The notes beneath the pieces were generated by a model. It saw only the letters and a program-made list of their open reading frames with translations. It was not told the origin of the DNA and made no database searches. A stretch of DNA of 64,000 nt from DASWNP01 sp036399175 (GTDB taxonomy: Bacteria; Acidobacteriota; Blastocatellia; Pyrinomonadales; Pyrinomonadaceae), in NCBI GenBank assembly GCA_036399175.1, contig DASWNP010000046.1, positions 1 to 64,000 on the forward strand. Reading direction: 5' to 3'. Below, piece after piece: positions 1 to 8,206 of this stretch; position 1 is the first letter of the stretch; each line of letters opens with the position of its first letter. The position numbers were made by a program, and so were the translations under genes.

Positions 1-1
1 T

Positions 2-409
2 CAGGAAGTCTTCATTCAACTCTTTCGTAAAATCGGAAGCTTTCGCGGAGAATCTGCTTTCACCACCTGGCTTCACAGATTAACAGTCAATCAGGTGTTG
101 ATGCATTTCCGAAAGAAAGGCATCAGATTAGAGCAGACCACGGATGACGGAGAGACGCCCGTGCAGGTTGTTCGTGGCACAGAGAATCCGAATCAGATGC
201 CGGTGGTGGATAGAATTGCATTGGATAAGGCAATCGGGCAGTTACCGCCGGGCTACAGGACAGTGTTTGTGTTGCATGATGTGGAAGGGCACGAGCACGA
301 AGAGATAGCGAGGATGTTGGGATGCAGTGTGGGAACGAGTAAATCGCAGTTACACAAAGCGAGGATGAAATTGAGGGGATTGCTCAGGCAACAGAATCTC
401 AACTCCTAG
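2..409 (+). CDS. ECF-type RNA polymerase sigma factor, 5'-truncated by the window edge
   Basis: The reading frame is open from base 2, so the gene begins outside the window. The visible part starts in sigma region 2 (FRGESAFTTWLHRLTVNQV, the -10 recognition helix) and continues through a linker to region 4 (LPPGYRTVFVLHDVEGHEHE followed by the helix-turn-helix IARMLGCSVGTSKSQLHKAR), which reads the -35 element. A GTG at base 95 lies inside region 2 and is not the true start. The small zinc-finger protein 150 bases downstream on the same strand is the probable partner anti-sigma factor. Family assignment is secure; the target regulon cannot be seen. Confidence 0.9.
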   Translation, partial: QEVFIQLFRKIGSFRGESAFTTWLHRLTVNQVLMHFRKKGIRLEQTTDDGETPVQVVRGTENPNQMPVVDRIALDKAIGQLPPGYRTVFVLHDVEGHEHEEIARMLGCSVGTSKSQLHKARMKLRGLLRQQNLNS

Positions 410-558
410 CTTCCAAGAGCTATGGTTGAACGCATGCCGAGATGGGCGCGTTCGATTCTGCTGAAAGAATTTTCATTTCTTTGATTCTCGTCCGTAGCCT
501 GTGCGATTTCAGGAGCGAGGCCAACAAATTTCCAGTGTGAAGGAAGGATAGCCGTAAG

Positions 559-801
559 ATGGAGTGTGGGAAGTGTCTGCAACTGCTCAGCGAGCTTATC
601 GACGGTACACTCGACACTGAAAACGGCACGCACCTTTCCACACATCTCGAACGATGCCTCTCATGCGTCTGCGTCCGGCGTGATTTGGAATTCATCGTTA
701 GGCTGGCGCGCGAGCTTCGAGAAGAGTTCGCACACCTCGCGCCGTGCGAACTGAAAATCGACCTCTTCACCGGAGACTTTCAACGAGCGGCGGTCAGGTA
801 A
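559..801 (+). CDS. Short zinc-finger (zf-HC2-like) anti-sigma factor
   Basis: An 80-residue protein beginning MECGKCLQLLSELIDGTL, with a downstream HLERCLSC, matches the His-x3-Cys-x2-Cys zinc-binding signature of anti-sigma domains. Its position behind an ECF sigma gene supports a role in holding that sigma factor inactive. There is no transmembrane segment after the zinc domain, unlike the longer anti-sigma gene at 36594, so this is either a soluble minimal form or a shortened gene. ATG at 559 follows a weak GGAAGGA upstream. Function is inferred from the motif and context. Confidence 0.7.
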   Translation: MECGKCLQLLSELIDGTLDTENGTHLSTHLERCLSCVCVRRDLEFIVRLARELREEFAHLAPCELKIDLFTGDFQRAAVR

Positions 802-936
802 AACTTGCCGCCGGGTAAAACTCTACGGCGCAAGCTTCGTCCTCAAAGTCTTCCCTTCTCACTTTTTTCCATTACAACCAGAATCTTTTCTTTAAGCCTC
901 TGCGTGTAGGTTACTCACCTTTTTCCGTTTCGATTT

Positions 937-3150
937 TCACTCGACGATGACGGGCAGGTCGCGCCGCGCGGTGGCGATGTTTCCGGCGTAGTCGGCGGCG
1001 AAGATGCGCAGCAGATAGTCGCCGGGCGGAAGCTCGGCGGTGCGCCAGAAGCTTTGTCTGGCTTGTCCGTCGCGGACGAGGTTGGTGACGACGTAGAGGA
1101 ATCTGGTGGCGGCGCTGCCGTAGACGGTGATGCCGCTCGCGTCGGCGTAGGCTATCTTCACGGCATCGCGTCGGGGCGGCAGGCGTTCAAACTCGATATT
1201 GATGCGCGGCTCGTCGAAGCCGGGGGCGGGCGTGCCGTCGGGTCGGAGCAATTGGTAGCCGAGTTGGTAGAGACCGAGGCGACGACGCGGGAGATTTTTG
1301 TCCACCTGGTCGAACGCATCGACGACGATACTCACGTCTCCGGTCAGGCGCAGGCGATTGTTGCGCTTGGCGGTGAGTTTCTGTCCGTTGGAGTCGAAGA
1401 TTTGGATGCCGTCGGGCTCGATGGTGGGCGCGACGGAATCAGTGAAGCCGACGAAGGGGAGCTTGAGGGGATTCGCCTGCGCGCCGTTGGGGCCGAAGTT
1501 GAGATGGACGTGATACATGCGATTGACGGTGCCGAGCGCATCGCCGACGCGAAGGCGCGTGCCGCGTCGGATGCGTACGCGTGAGACTTTCCCTTCCGTG
1601 TCGCGTTGGATGATGAAGGGGATGCTACTGAGAGGTTCGTCCTTCGCGTCGCGTCCGACGCGGAGGTGGACGTAGGTCATCAGGCCGATTTGGACGCCTT
1701 CGTTGAGTCCGCCGAAGTCCCAGTTGGCGAGCGGGCTCGTCACCTTCTCTTCGAGGACGACGCGGACTGTCGCGCCCTGCGCGCCCTGTATATCGATGCC
1801 GCTATGGAGGTGATGTCGGCTCTCGCCGTCGAAGCTGCCGCGCACCTCGCCCATCGTGGCGACAACCTCGTGCCACTGTCGCTGCGGCTCGACCGGCCAG
1901 GGAAACTCGTTCGTGTTCAGCATCTCCGGCGTCAGTCGAGGCAGCACCTCGCGTCTCTCGACAAATGGCGACGCATCAACAGAATCCGACTCAGCTTTCG
2001 TGTCCAAGCGCCGCGTCTCTTTTTCGGAATGTTCGGCTTCTTCGGCGGAGATGAGTTTTCGCACGAGGTAGTTGGAGCTGTCGGCGACGTAGAGCGCGCC
2101 TCGGCGGTCGAGGGCGATGCCGACGGGCGCGTTGAAGCGCGCCTGACGAGCGTCGCCGTCGGCGAAGCTATCACCCGAACCGGCGACGACGCGCGCCGCT
2201 CCGTCGGGCGCAATCTGAAGGACGCGGCTCTGGCCTATGTCGGTCACGTAGAGAAAGTTGTCGTGAGTGAGCGCCAGCCCGACGGGCGTTTGCAGCGCGT
2301 CTTCGGTCTGGCCGTCGTCGTGCTTGAGCAGGAGGTTGATAGTCGAGACCTGTCCGTCGGGCGTGAGTTTGCGTATGCGCCGGTTGCCGGTGTCGGCGAC
2401 GTAGAGCGTACCGTCGTCGGCGACGGCGAGAGCGCAGGGCGTATCGAAGAGCGCGGCGCTGCCTCCACCGTCCGCGTAGCCGGGCGCGTCGCCTCCGGCG
2501 AGTGTTCTGACCTGTGCGTCGGGCGTAATCTGCCGGATGCGGTCGTTGTAGGTGTCGGCGACGTAGATGCTGCCTTTGTTATCGACGGCGACGCCGACGG
2601 GCGCGTTGAACTGCGCCTCGCTCGCTGCGCCGTCGCGCGAGCCAGCCGTGCCGTCTCCCGCGAGCGTCGTCACGAGACCTTCGGGAGTAATCTTTCGGAT
2701 GCGGTTGTTCGAGGTATCGGCGACGTAGAGATTGCCTGGGCGGTCGATGGCGAGCGCGGAGGGCGTGTTGAAGGCGGCGGCGGCTCCCTGTCCGTCGGCG
2801 AAGCCTTCGCGTCCGCCCGCGAGCGTCGTCACACTGCCGTCGGGCGCGAGCTTGCGTATGCGGTTGCTGCTTCCGGCATCGGCGACGTAGAGGTTGCCTT
2901 CGCGGTCGATGGCGAGGCCGAACGGGTCTGCGAAACGTGCGGAGGCGGGCGAGCCCGGGGCGGCGTCCTGAAAGCCGGGCGAGCCGTCGCCCGCGTAGGT
3001 TGTGACGACGGGACGCCAGTCGAAAACGGTCGGGCGGGGACGTTCGTCGAGCCACCTGTAGAGAAGGAAGCCGAAGAGCGCGGCGACGAGCAGGACGACA
3101 GACGCGAGCGCGAAGAGCTTGATTGAACGACCGGAAAGGCGGCGCTTCAT
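937..3150 (-). CDS. Membrane-anchored NHL-repeat protein with a C-terminal M23/LytM-like domain
   Basis: A 737-residue protein. Residues about 10-32 form a single hydrophobic N-terminal anchor. Residues about 45-370 hold about six NHL repeats with the recurring pattern 'LAIDREGNLYVADxxNxRIRK', expected to fold as a beta-propeller outside the membrane. After a charged linker, residues about 425-570 contain HHLHSGIDIQG and later HVHLNFGPNG, resembling the HxxxD and HxH metal sites of M23/LytM peptidases. A last beta-rich region (about 590-735) looks like an immunoglobulin-like or carbohydrate-related fold. Whether the M23-like part is active cannot be decided. The large open frame on the opposite strand is a shadow caused by the repeats and high GC. 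Confidence 0.85.
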   Translation of the reverse strand: MKRRLSGRSIKLFALASVVLLVAALFGFLLYRWLDERPRPTVFDWRPVVTTYAGDGSPGFQDAAPGSPASARFADPFGLAIDREGNLYVADAGSSNRIRKLAPDGSVTTLAGGREGFADGQGAAAAFNTPSALAIDRPGNLYVADTSNNRIRKITPEGLVTTLAGDGTAGSRDGAASEAQFNAPVGVAVDNKGSIYVADTYNDRIRQITPDAQVRTLAGGDAPGYADGGGSAALFDTPCALAVADDGTLYVADTGNRRIRKLTPDGQVSTINLLLKHDDGQTEDALQTPVGLALTHDNFLYVTDIGQSRVLQIAPDGAARVVAGSGDSFADGDARQARFNAPVGIALDRRGALYVADSSNYLVRKLISAEEAEHSEKETRRLDTKAESDSVDASPFVERREVLPRLTPEMLNTNEFPWPVEPQRQWHEVVATMGEVRGSFDGESRHHLHSGIDIQGAQGATVRVVLEEKVTSPLANWDFGGLNEGVQIGLMTYVHLRVGRDAKDEPLSSIPFIIQRDTEGKVSRVRIRRGTRLRVGDALGTVNRMYHVHLNFGPNGAQANPLKLPFVGFTDSVAPTIEPDGIQIFDSNGQKLTAKRNNRLRLTGDVSIVVDAFDQVDKNLPRRRLGLYQLGYQLLRPDGTPAPGFDEPRINIEFERLPPRRDAVKIAYADASGITVYGSAATRFLYVVTNLVRDGQARQSFWRTAELPPGDYLLRIFAADYAGNIATARRDLPVIVE

Positions 3151-3218
3151 CTACGGCCTCAGATAGCTTGACGACTTCGAGCCACGATTATTCTCAACGT
3201 CGTCGTGCTGCCACTCTC

Positions 3219-3761
3219 TCACTCTCTTTCAAGCTCTCGCCTCAGTTCTTCCAGATGAACGACCGGAGCGGAAGATTCGGTTGCAAGGTCGGACGAGAGG
3301 TTCGACGCCCAGGCCACCACCTCGACTCTCAGCCCCATGCCCTTCAGATATTTCACCGTCTCCAGATAATCGCGGTCGCCCGCGACGAGGATGGCCGTCT
3401 CATACGCCTGATTGATGCCGAGCATCAGCATCTTCGTCGCCAGCCCGACATCGACGCCCTTCTCCGCCGGCACAATCTCGCTATGGTCGCAGTTGCTACA
3501 GTTGAGCGTTTTTCGCCCGAGCGGATAGACCACCACTTCCCAGCGCAACTGCTCTTTGAGGAACTGGTAGAAGCCCGTCTCTTCGGGTCGGGGCGGATTG
3601 TGTTCGGAGGCGAAGAAGTATGTCTGCCAGATTTCGCCGCCCTGCCCCAGATACTCCGCAAACCTGCGCCAGTCGATACGCCAGCCCAAGTCCCTCTGGC
3701 CGTGAAAGATGTTGGCGTTGTCGATAAAGCAGATGGTCTTACCGCGTGAAGGGGTCGTCAT
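3219..3761 (-). CDS. NYN-domain (LabA/DUF88-like) putative ribonuclease
   Basis: A 180-residue protein with the acidic positions of the NYN/PIN fold: an Asp-Asn pair near the N terminus (CFIDNANIFHG), a central KGVDVGLATKML and a late ILVAGDRDYLETVKYLKG. NYN proteins are metal-dependent RNases or related RNA-processing enzymes. A Cys pair (NCSNC, about residue 92) may bind metal or be incidental. It ends about 70 bases before the NHL gene and is transcribed in the same direction. Fold assignment is strong; substrate unknown. Confidence 0.88.
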   Translation of the reverse strand: MTTPSRGKTICFIDNANIFHGQRDLGWRIDWRRFAEYLGQGGEIWQTYFFASEHNPPRPEETGFYQFLKEQLRWEVVVYPLGRKTLNCSNCDHSEIVPAEKGVDVGLATKMLMLGINQAYETAILVAGDRDYLETVKYLKGMGLRVEVVAWASNLSSDLATESSAPVVHLEELRRELERE

Positions 3762-4024
3762 CCGTGTTCACCTGCATCAGGGCGAAAGGCTCGTTCAAAG
3801 GTCTTGCCGAAGTGAGATGAAAAGCAGCCGCGACTTTAGCACGACAACTGTCACGTAATTATGCTCGCCGCCCGGAAAGCGACGCCGAAGCCGAAGCCTT
3901 AGCCTTCAAGCCTCAGCGCGAGAACAGAAGCGCCGCCTCGCGCTTCGACCGACGCCGCTCCGCCATTTTTGCCTTCTGCCTTTTTACTGTTCACTTTTGC
4001 CTTTCTACCTACGCCTTCTCATCA

Positions 4025-4675
4025 TCACTTTCTGCTCACGTAGGCGTTATCTTTCAGCCAGAATCGCCAGGGCTTCGCGGCATACTCGGCGGCGTAGTCG
4101 ATGCCGATGCGCGCGCCGGACGCCACTTCGCGCGTCGCTGGCTTTCGATTCGTCTCTTCTATCCAGACGCGCTCGCCGAGCAGGTCTGCGCGGTCGTAGG
4201 TGCGGTCGAGGCCGAAGGCGATGCAGAGCTTGCCGGGGCCGTTCGTCAAGTCAAGGTCGCGCCTGACGGGGCGGCGCTCGCGCATCCGCTCGACGCCTTC
4301 CGCGGGCTCGACGGCGCGAATCAGAACGGCGTGAGGAACTGACTCCGCGCCCGTGACGACGTTGAACTGGTAATACATCCCGTAGATGAAATAGACGTAA
4401 GCCGTGCCGCCCTCGGCATACATCGTCTCGGTGCGCGGCGTGCGCCGACCGCCGTAAGCGTGCGAAGCTTTGTCTTCAGTTCCCAGATAGGCTTCGGTCT
4501 CGACGATGATGCCCGACACACGCTCGCCATCATGCGCGGGCACGACCAGACGTTTGCCTAGAAGCTGTCGCGCGACGAGCAGCGCGTCCGCGCGCGTGTA
4601 GAACTCGCGCGCGAGCTTCGAGCCTTTCGCCGCGCCGGAGACTTGCGCACCCGCGTCGCTCTTCTTCTTACTCAA
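4025..4675 (-). CDS. 3-methyladenine DNA glycosylase (AAG/MPG family)
   Basis: A 216-residue enzyme that removes alkylated purines from DNA in base-excision repair. Family landmarks are LARQLLGK near residue 35, the catalytic-region Glu in IVETEAYLG (about 57-65), YVYFIYGMYYQFNVV (about 93-107) and the LTNGPGKLCIAFG substrate-pocket segment. The length equals the usual bacterial form. The start overlaps the end of the upstream yceH frame by 8 bases, which suggests translational coupling. Two further base-excision glycosylases lie in this window at 25749 and 26722. Confidence 0.95.
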   Translation of the reverse strand: MSKKKSDAGAQVSGAAKGSKLAREFYTRADALLVARQLLGKRLVVPAHDGERVSGIIVETEAYLGTEDKASHAYGGRRTPRTETMYAEGGTAYVYFIYGMYYQFNVVTGAESVPHAVLIRAVEPAEGVERMRERRPVRRDLDLTNGPGKLCIAFGLDRTYDRADLLGERVWIEETNRKPATREVASGARIGIDYAAEYAAKPWRFWLKDNAYVSRK

Positions 4676-5342
4676 ACTGTTTTTTGAAATCGTCGAACTG
4701 TCCTTTGATTACGTCCAGCTCGGCGCGAAGACGCGCCACTTCCGCTTCGAGGCGCGCTATTCGCTCGTCCTCTGCGCGCACGGCGACGGTCGCCGCCTCC
4801 GCACGAGTCGGCGCTGCGGCCTCGCGCTCTTCCTGCTCTACTTCTCCGGCGAGCAGGTGTGCGAAGCGCGCTTCCTTCTGTCCGGGCAGACGCGGCAGGC
4901 GAACGACGAGCGGCTGCGGCTCGCGTTTTATCAGAGCTTCGAGCGTCGCCTCCGTCTCGCTCAGGTCTTTGAAGGAGTAGAGCCGCCCGCTTCGCGCGCG
5001 TATCTCGCCGAGCGTCTGCGCGCCCCGAAGCATCAGGACGCACATCAGGGCAAGCTCCTGCTGCGTCGTGAAGCCGAACGCCTCCATCATCAAATGCTTG
5101 TACTTGGGAACGCGGCTGTCCGAAGCGTGAACGACGACGGCCAGACGCTTCTCGCGCAAGCTGTCGAGAGCGCGAACAACCGTCCGTTCGTCGTAAGAGA
5201 CGACGGGGTCGCGGTTCGAGAGCTGGTTGCAGGCGTGAGTCAGCGCGTTGAGCGTCAGAGGGTAATACTCCGGCGTCGTCAACTGCTTCTCCACCAGCGA
5301 GCCGACGACGCGCACCTCGACCTCGTTCAGTATCGAATCCAA
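4668..5342 (-). CDS. yceH: YceH family (DUF480) winged-helix protein
   Basis: The protein opens with a segment ending EVRVVGSLVEKQLTTPEYYP and continues with LNALTHACNQLSNRDPV, both typical of YceH, which has two winged-helix domains and no defined biochemical role. The C terminus adds a coiled coil (EDERIARLEAEVARLRAELD). I chose TTG at 5342 because GGAGGGAG lies a few bases upstream and because the known family starts here. A GTG at 5363 (seven codons earlier) is the alternative, and the frame is open to 5447. It overlaps the glycosylase gene by 8 bases. Confidence 0.85.
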   Translation of the reverse strand: MDSILNEVEVRVVGSLVEKQLTTPEYYPLTLNALTHACNQLSNRDPVVSYDERTVVRALDSLREKRLAVVVHASDSRVPKYKHLMMEAFGFTTQQELALMCVLMLRGAQTLGEIRARSGRLYSFKDLSETEATLEALIKREPQPLVVRLPRLPGQKEARFAHLLAGEVEQEEREAAAPTRAEAATVAVRAEDERIARLEAEVARLRAELDVIKGQFDDFKKQFE

Positions 5343-5499
5343 GTGAAACTCTCCCTCCGTCACCCGGCGAGGCGGAAGCGACGGCGACAGGAAGCGCGCC
5401 GCTACAAAACAGCTTCTTCCAAACGCACCCGCCGACGCCGCTCGCACCGCGATGCGCTCTCGAAGGCTGCACCTGCGCCGTCGCTCACACGTCGCCGCA

Positions 5500-5688
5500 T
5501 CAATCCTGTTTCGTCCGACGCCGGTTGCTATCGGCCGCTCCCGCCTCCGTGTCCGTCAGGTTCGACGCGTCTCTTCCCTGCTCGGGCGCGCTCGCCGTCT
5601 GCTCGCGGTCGTTCTCCCGCTCCCTCATCGCCTGATTCTTCTTGTCCTTGTTACCGCCATCCTTCTTCTGCCGTTTCTTCTCCGACAT
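5500..5688 (-). CDS. Small charged, probably disordered protein
   Basis: A 62-residue protein starting MSEKKRQKKDGGNKDKK and rich in Lys, Arg, Glu, Asp and Asn, with no hydrophobic core. The ATG at 5688 follows a near-perfect Shine-Dalgarno (GGAGGG, then CAAAAG), which is the main reason to call it a gene. No family recognised. Confidence 0.55.
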   Translation of the reverse strand: MSEKKRQKKDGGNKDKKNQAMRERENDREQTASAPEQGRDASNLTDTEAGAADSNRRRTKQD

Positions 5689-5777
5689 CTTTTGCCCTCC
5701 GTTGTTCGATTCCAAAAATTAGGCTGACCAATCAACCGAGATAACCTGCGCCGACTACCTGGCTGACCGCGACTATG

Positions 5778-6476
5778 CTACCTAACGCCCGCCAACGCAT
5801 CAGCCGCCGACCGCCCGTGCGCTTCACTCACGAGAGACGCCAGCCTTTGCAAATCCTCGCGCGTATAGACCGGCAACGCGTGCAAAAGCTCGCCCTGCCC
5901 CGAAGCTTCTACCCACGCCGCGAAACGCTCACGCGCCGACCCGTAGGCCGACGACTTTTCAGTAGCATCCATCTCATCAAACAGGTAAAGCGCCGTCGTC
6001 TTCGGAAGCGCACGCTTGGCCGAAGGCTTAATCTGTCCGCCCCCTGCGCGCGCCGCCATGAAGCACACGTCCGGCTCGACGTAACGCAGGAAACTGTTGC
6101 CCTCGACGAACACGCCCGGCGTCTTCACACGCTCAAGCGCCTGCCTGATGCCTCGCTCAACCTGCGCGTCGGTCGCGATCACCCAATGCACGTTCGACGC
6201 GCCCGCATCCCAGAAACGCCCCGTGTCCTTGCCCGGCGCATACGTCGCCTCACGCCCCGAACGAACCGAAGGCTCTTCGCCGAGCAGGTGACTCACGCAG
6301 CACGCGTGCGGGTCTTTGCCGCACGAGCGATAGTGTCCGCGCGTCAGCTTGACGGCCTCCCAGCCGGGGAAAGCGCGCAGCAGCTCGCAGATAAGCGAGG
6401 TCTTCCCCGCGTTCGACGAGAAGCCGCCGACCGCGACGATGGTGCGTGGATTTCCTTTCTCTTCAATCATGCTCAA
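5778..6476 (-). CDS. P-loop NTPase similar to MobB (molybdopterin-guanine dinucleotide biosynthesis)
   Basis: A 232-residue protein with an N-terminal Walker A motif (VGGFSSNAGKTSLICELL) followed by EAVKLTRGH, as in MobB-type GTP-binding proteins. A cluster of His and Cys (HYRSCGKDPHACCVSH) could bind metal. FVEGNSFLRYVEPDVCFM resembles the Walker B region. The window also encodes a molybdenum hydroxylase (27656-31709), which makes a cofactor role plausible, but the two loci are 21 kb apart and this is inference. Start ATG at 6476; ATG at 6470 is equally possible. Confidence 0.65.
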   Translation of the reverse strand: MSMIEEKGNPRTIVAVGGFSSNAGKTSLICELLRAFPGWEAVKLTRGHYRSCGKDPHACCVSHLLGEEPSVRSGREATYAPGKDTGRFWDAGASNVHWVIATDAQVERGIRQALERVKTPGVFVEGNSFLRYVEPDVCFMAARAGGGQIKPSAKRALPKTTALYLFDEMDATEKSSAYGSARERFAAWVEASGQGELLHALPVYTREDLQRLASLVSEAHGRSAADALAGVR

Positions 6477-6629
6477 TTGCCAGCTATGCTACTCAAGTGA
6501 AAGGCAAAAGTAAAAAGGTGAAGAGCGCAGGCGACGGCAAACGCCTTCCGTTTCTCTGCTGCGGACTTGGTGGCGTCGCCTTCCGCGTCGTAGATTACGC
6601 CTGACATTCGTTTGAGCGAGCGAGGGCTT

Positions 6630-6989
6630 ATGAAAGAAGACGACGATTCTGAGAGCCAACGCGCGATTATTCAGGAAATCTCCGAGGCGCTCACGCGCTG
6701 CGGCGACGAGGCGACGGCCGGTTTTCCGGCTGGCGAAGTCGCGCGGACGTGGCTCGACGCGGGTTTCGACGACGCGGAGGAGGTCGAAGACTGGCTTCGC
6801 GCACGCTGCTTCAGCCCCGACGGCGCGCTCGCCCTCGACCGCGCCGGCATCACGCCCGAACAGGCCGCCCTCCGCACCACCGCCGGAACAGCCCCCTACG
6901 AAGACACCATCGGCTACAAGCTGACTCAAGGCCACCTCAGCTTCGACGAAGCCCGCCGCCTCATCAACAGCGCCTTCTGGAATGCATAA
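6630..6989 (+). CDS. Conserved-looking hypothetical protein
   Basis: A 119-residue acidic protein (MKEDDDSESQRAIIQEISEA...). It contains GFPAGEVARTWLDAGFDDAEEVEDWL, a helical pattern with a Phe-Asp rich turn, and ends in SFDEARRLINSAFWNA. I recognise no family. ATG 6630 is preferred over an upstream start at 6612 because GAGCGAGGG precedes it. It is divergent from the MobB-like gene. Confidence 0.65.
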   Translation: MKEDDDSESQRAIIQEISEALTRCGDEATAGFPAGEVARTWLDAGFDDAEEVEDWLRARCFSPDGALALDRAGITPEQAALRTTAGTAPYEDTIGYKLTQGHLSFDEARRLINSAFWNA

Positions 6990-7185
6990 GCCGCGCCCGC
7001 CCGAACTCGCCGCCCAAAGCCCTCACAGACAAAGGCCGCGCGTACCCGCTCTTTTCGCTATTCCAGTCGCGGCTCGCGCTTGTCCTTTCCGCTTCCGCGC
7101 CGCCGAAGTCTCTCAAAACTCAACTCTCTTTTTTCGAGAAAAAAAATGGAAAACTAAAAATTTTACGAATGTGAATAAAAAGTGC

Positions 7186-7214
7186 TTGACAATACAAAGT
7201 ACTCTGGATTATAT
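7186..7214 (+). promoter_or_regulatory. Strong sigma-70 type promoter upstream of the tRNA/Y-RNA region
   Basis: TTGACA at 7186-7191 and TTATAT at 7209-7214 (TATATA overlaps one base later) are separated by 17 bases, in an AT-rich tract that contrasts sharply with the flanking GC-rich DNA. It is the best consensus promoter I found in the window. It directly precedes the small gene at 7269 and may contribute to array transcription if the terminator at 7540-7583 is leaky. Confidence 0.75.
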
Positions 7215-7268
7215 ATAGCTCCGCGCACTCGTCGAGAGCGTGCAAGCTGAAAGAGAGTGACTGATTCA

Positions 7269-7481
7269 ATGCTGACGAAACGGACAAACAGAACAGGGAT
7301 GAGCGGGCAAGCCCCGGCGACCGCGGGCGTCGCCGCGTGGCCGTGCTCCGGCGTCGAGCGCGCCGCCGCGCAGCCCGAGTGCCGTCCGGATTCGTCAGGT
7401 CTCGATATTTATAGCGACAGGTTCGTGCTCGTGGGCGTCGAAGGCTTGACACTCCAGAATCGTCGCCACAGCCAGAGTTAG
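7269..7481 (+). CDS. Small hypothetical protein behind the strong promoter
   Basis: A 70-codon frame (MLTKRTNRTGMSGQAPATAG...) with high third-position GC like neighbouring genes, preceded by AAGAGAG and the promoter at 7186. It ends just before a GC-rich hairpin (7488-7507) and a terminator (7540-7583), so promoter, ORF and terminator form a complete small transcription unit. No family recognised. It could instead be a structured leader or RNA gene. Confidence 0.45.
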   Translation: MLTKRTNRTGMSGQAPATAGVAAWPCSGVERAAAQPECRPDSSGLDIYSDRFVLVGVEGLTLQNRRHSQS

Positions 7482-7487
7482 TTCAGC

Positions 7488-7507
7488 GGGAGCGGCTTCC
7501 CGCTCCC
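7488..7507 (+). other. Perfect 8-bp hairpin
   Basis: GGGAGCGG, loop CTTC, CCGCTCCC. It lies seven bases after the small ORF and has no T-run, so it is not by itself an intrinsic terminator; it may stabilise the 3' end of the transcript. Confidence 0.6.
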
Positions 7508-7539
7508 AAATCTCGAAAAATTCTCAGAGACTTGAAGGA

Positions 7540-7583
7540 GCGGGCAGCTTCCCTTGCGAAGCTTAAAAGCCCGCTTCTTTTTT
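7540..7583 (+). terminator. Rho-independent terminator
   Basis: GCGGGC at 7540-7545 pairs with GCCCGC at 7569-7574. An inner AGCTTC/GAAGCT stem lies between them, and TTCTTTTTT follows directly. It closes the transcription unit begun at 7186. Confidence 0.8.
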
Positions 7584-7612
7584 GTTGTTTGATAATCGAA
7601 ATACCTTGTGAG

Positions 7613-7761
7613 TGATGAAGGCGGCGAGCCTTTCGTGCGCGTCTCTCGCGCCCTTAAGCTTTGACGGCAGACAGGGCGAGAGACGCGCCGTCGTCAGGAT
7701 AAGTGTGCGCGCTAGGTTACGCGAATTGCGCCTCCAAGACCGTCGCCTTCATCAGTTTTTT
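7613..7761 (+). ncRNA. Candidate highly structured RNA with long closing stem and T-run
   Basis: TGATGAAGGCGGC at 7613-7625 pairs with GTCGCCTTCATCA at 7742-7754 (13 pairs with one G-U). Inside, GCGCGTCTCTCG pairs with CGAGAGACGCGC, extended by CCC/GGG, around a loop of about 20 bases. TTTTTT follows at 7756-7761, fixing the + strand. No convincing coding frame fits the structure. I cannot assign it to a family: it is rod-like as 6S RNA is, but shorter, and no specific 6S feature was verified. It lies 24 bases before the first tRNA of the array. Confidence 0.6.
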
Positions 7762-7784
7762 AGCATCGGCAATCTTAACTTCAT

Positions 7785-7871
7785 GCATGCGTGGCCGAAT
7801 CGGTTAAGCGCCTGTCTGTAAAACAGGTGTCCCGCACGGGACTCATGCAGGTTCGACTCCTGCCGCATGCA
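7785..7871 (+). tRNA. tRNA-Tyr(GTA)
   Basis: Acceptor GCATGCG/CGCATGC, anticodon loop CTGTAAA, long variable arm as expected for bacterial Tyr, T-loop TTCGACT. First tRNA of the array. No encoded CCA. Confidence 0.95.
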
Positions 7872-7889
7872 TCGGCAATTTCCGCTCGA

Positions 7890-7961
7890 AGGGGTGTAGG
7901 CTAGCTGGCAAACCGCTTTCCTCCAGAGTAAGTATTCTCGGTTCAAATCCGGGCGCCCCTG
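7890..7961 (+). tRNA. tRNA-Trp(CCA)
   Basis: Acceptor AGGGGTG/CGCCCCT, anticodon loop CTCCAGA, T-loop TTCAAAT, discriminator G. The D-arm is compact and one anticodon-stem pair is mismatched. Confidence 0.88.
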
Positions 7962-8031
7962 TAAAAGCAAGTAGGAAGAATGAAAGTCGCTTGAGGGGTT
8001 TGAGTAGTTCTTTATTCATCCTTCAGGTTTG

Positions 8032-8115
8032 GGAGGGTTCGTCAAATCGGTATGGCAACGGTCTCGAAAACCGTCGGGCGCAAATCCCATGCGAGTTCGA
8101 GTCTCGCACCCTCCG
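8032..8115 (+). tRNA. tRNA-Ser(CGA)
   Basis: Acceptor GGAGGGT/ACCCTCC, anticodon loop CTCGAAA, long variable arm (class II), discriminator G. The only serine tRNA in the array. Confidence 0.93.
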
Positions 8116-8117
8116 CT

Positions 8118-8206
8118 GAACGGCAAGTAGGAGGGCGGAAGGATGAATGTATGGCTGATAAACCCGGCGCGTTTCCATCACACCTTCCTACTTCCTACTT
8201 GCTCTC
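8118..8206 (+). repeat. Inverted heptamer-type repeat between tRNA genes
   Basis: GCAAGTAGGAGGGCGGAAGGATGA on one side and a degenerate complement ending CTTCCTACTTCCTACTTGC on the other. Same family as 13829-13923; a half copy lies at 7970-8030. Confidence 0.7.

Noticed and set aside
1606..3126. 506-codon open frame on the + strand opposite the NHL-repeat gene
   Set aside because: Its protein is a repetitive Val/Gly/Asp/Arg mixture produced by the complement of the NHL repeats; the opposite frame has clear domains and a membrane anchor.
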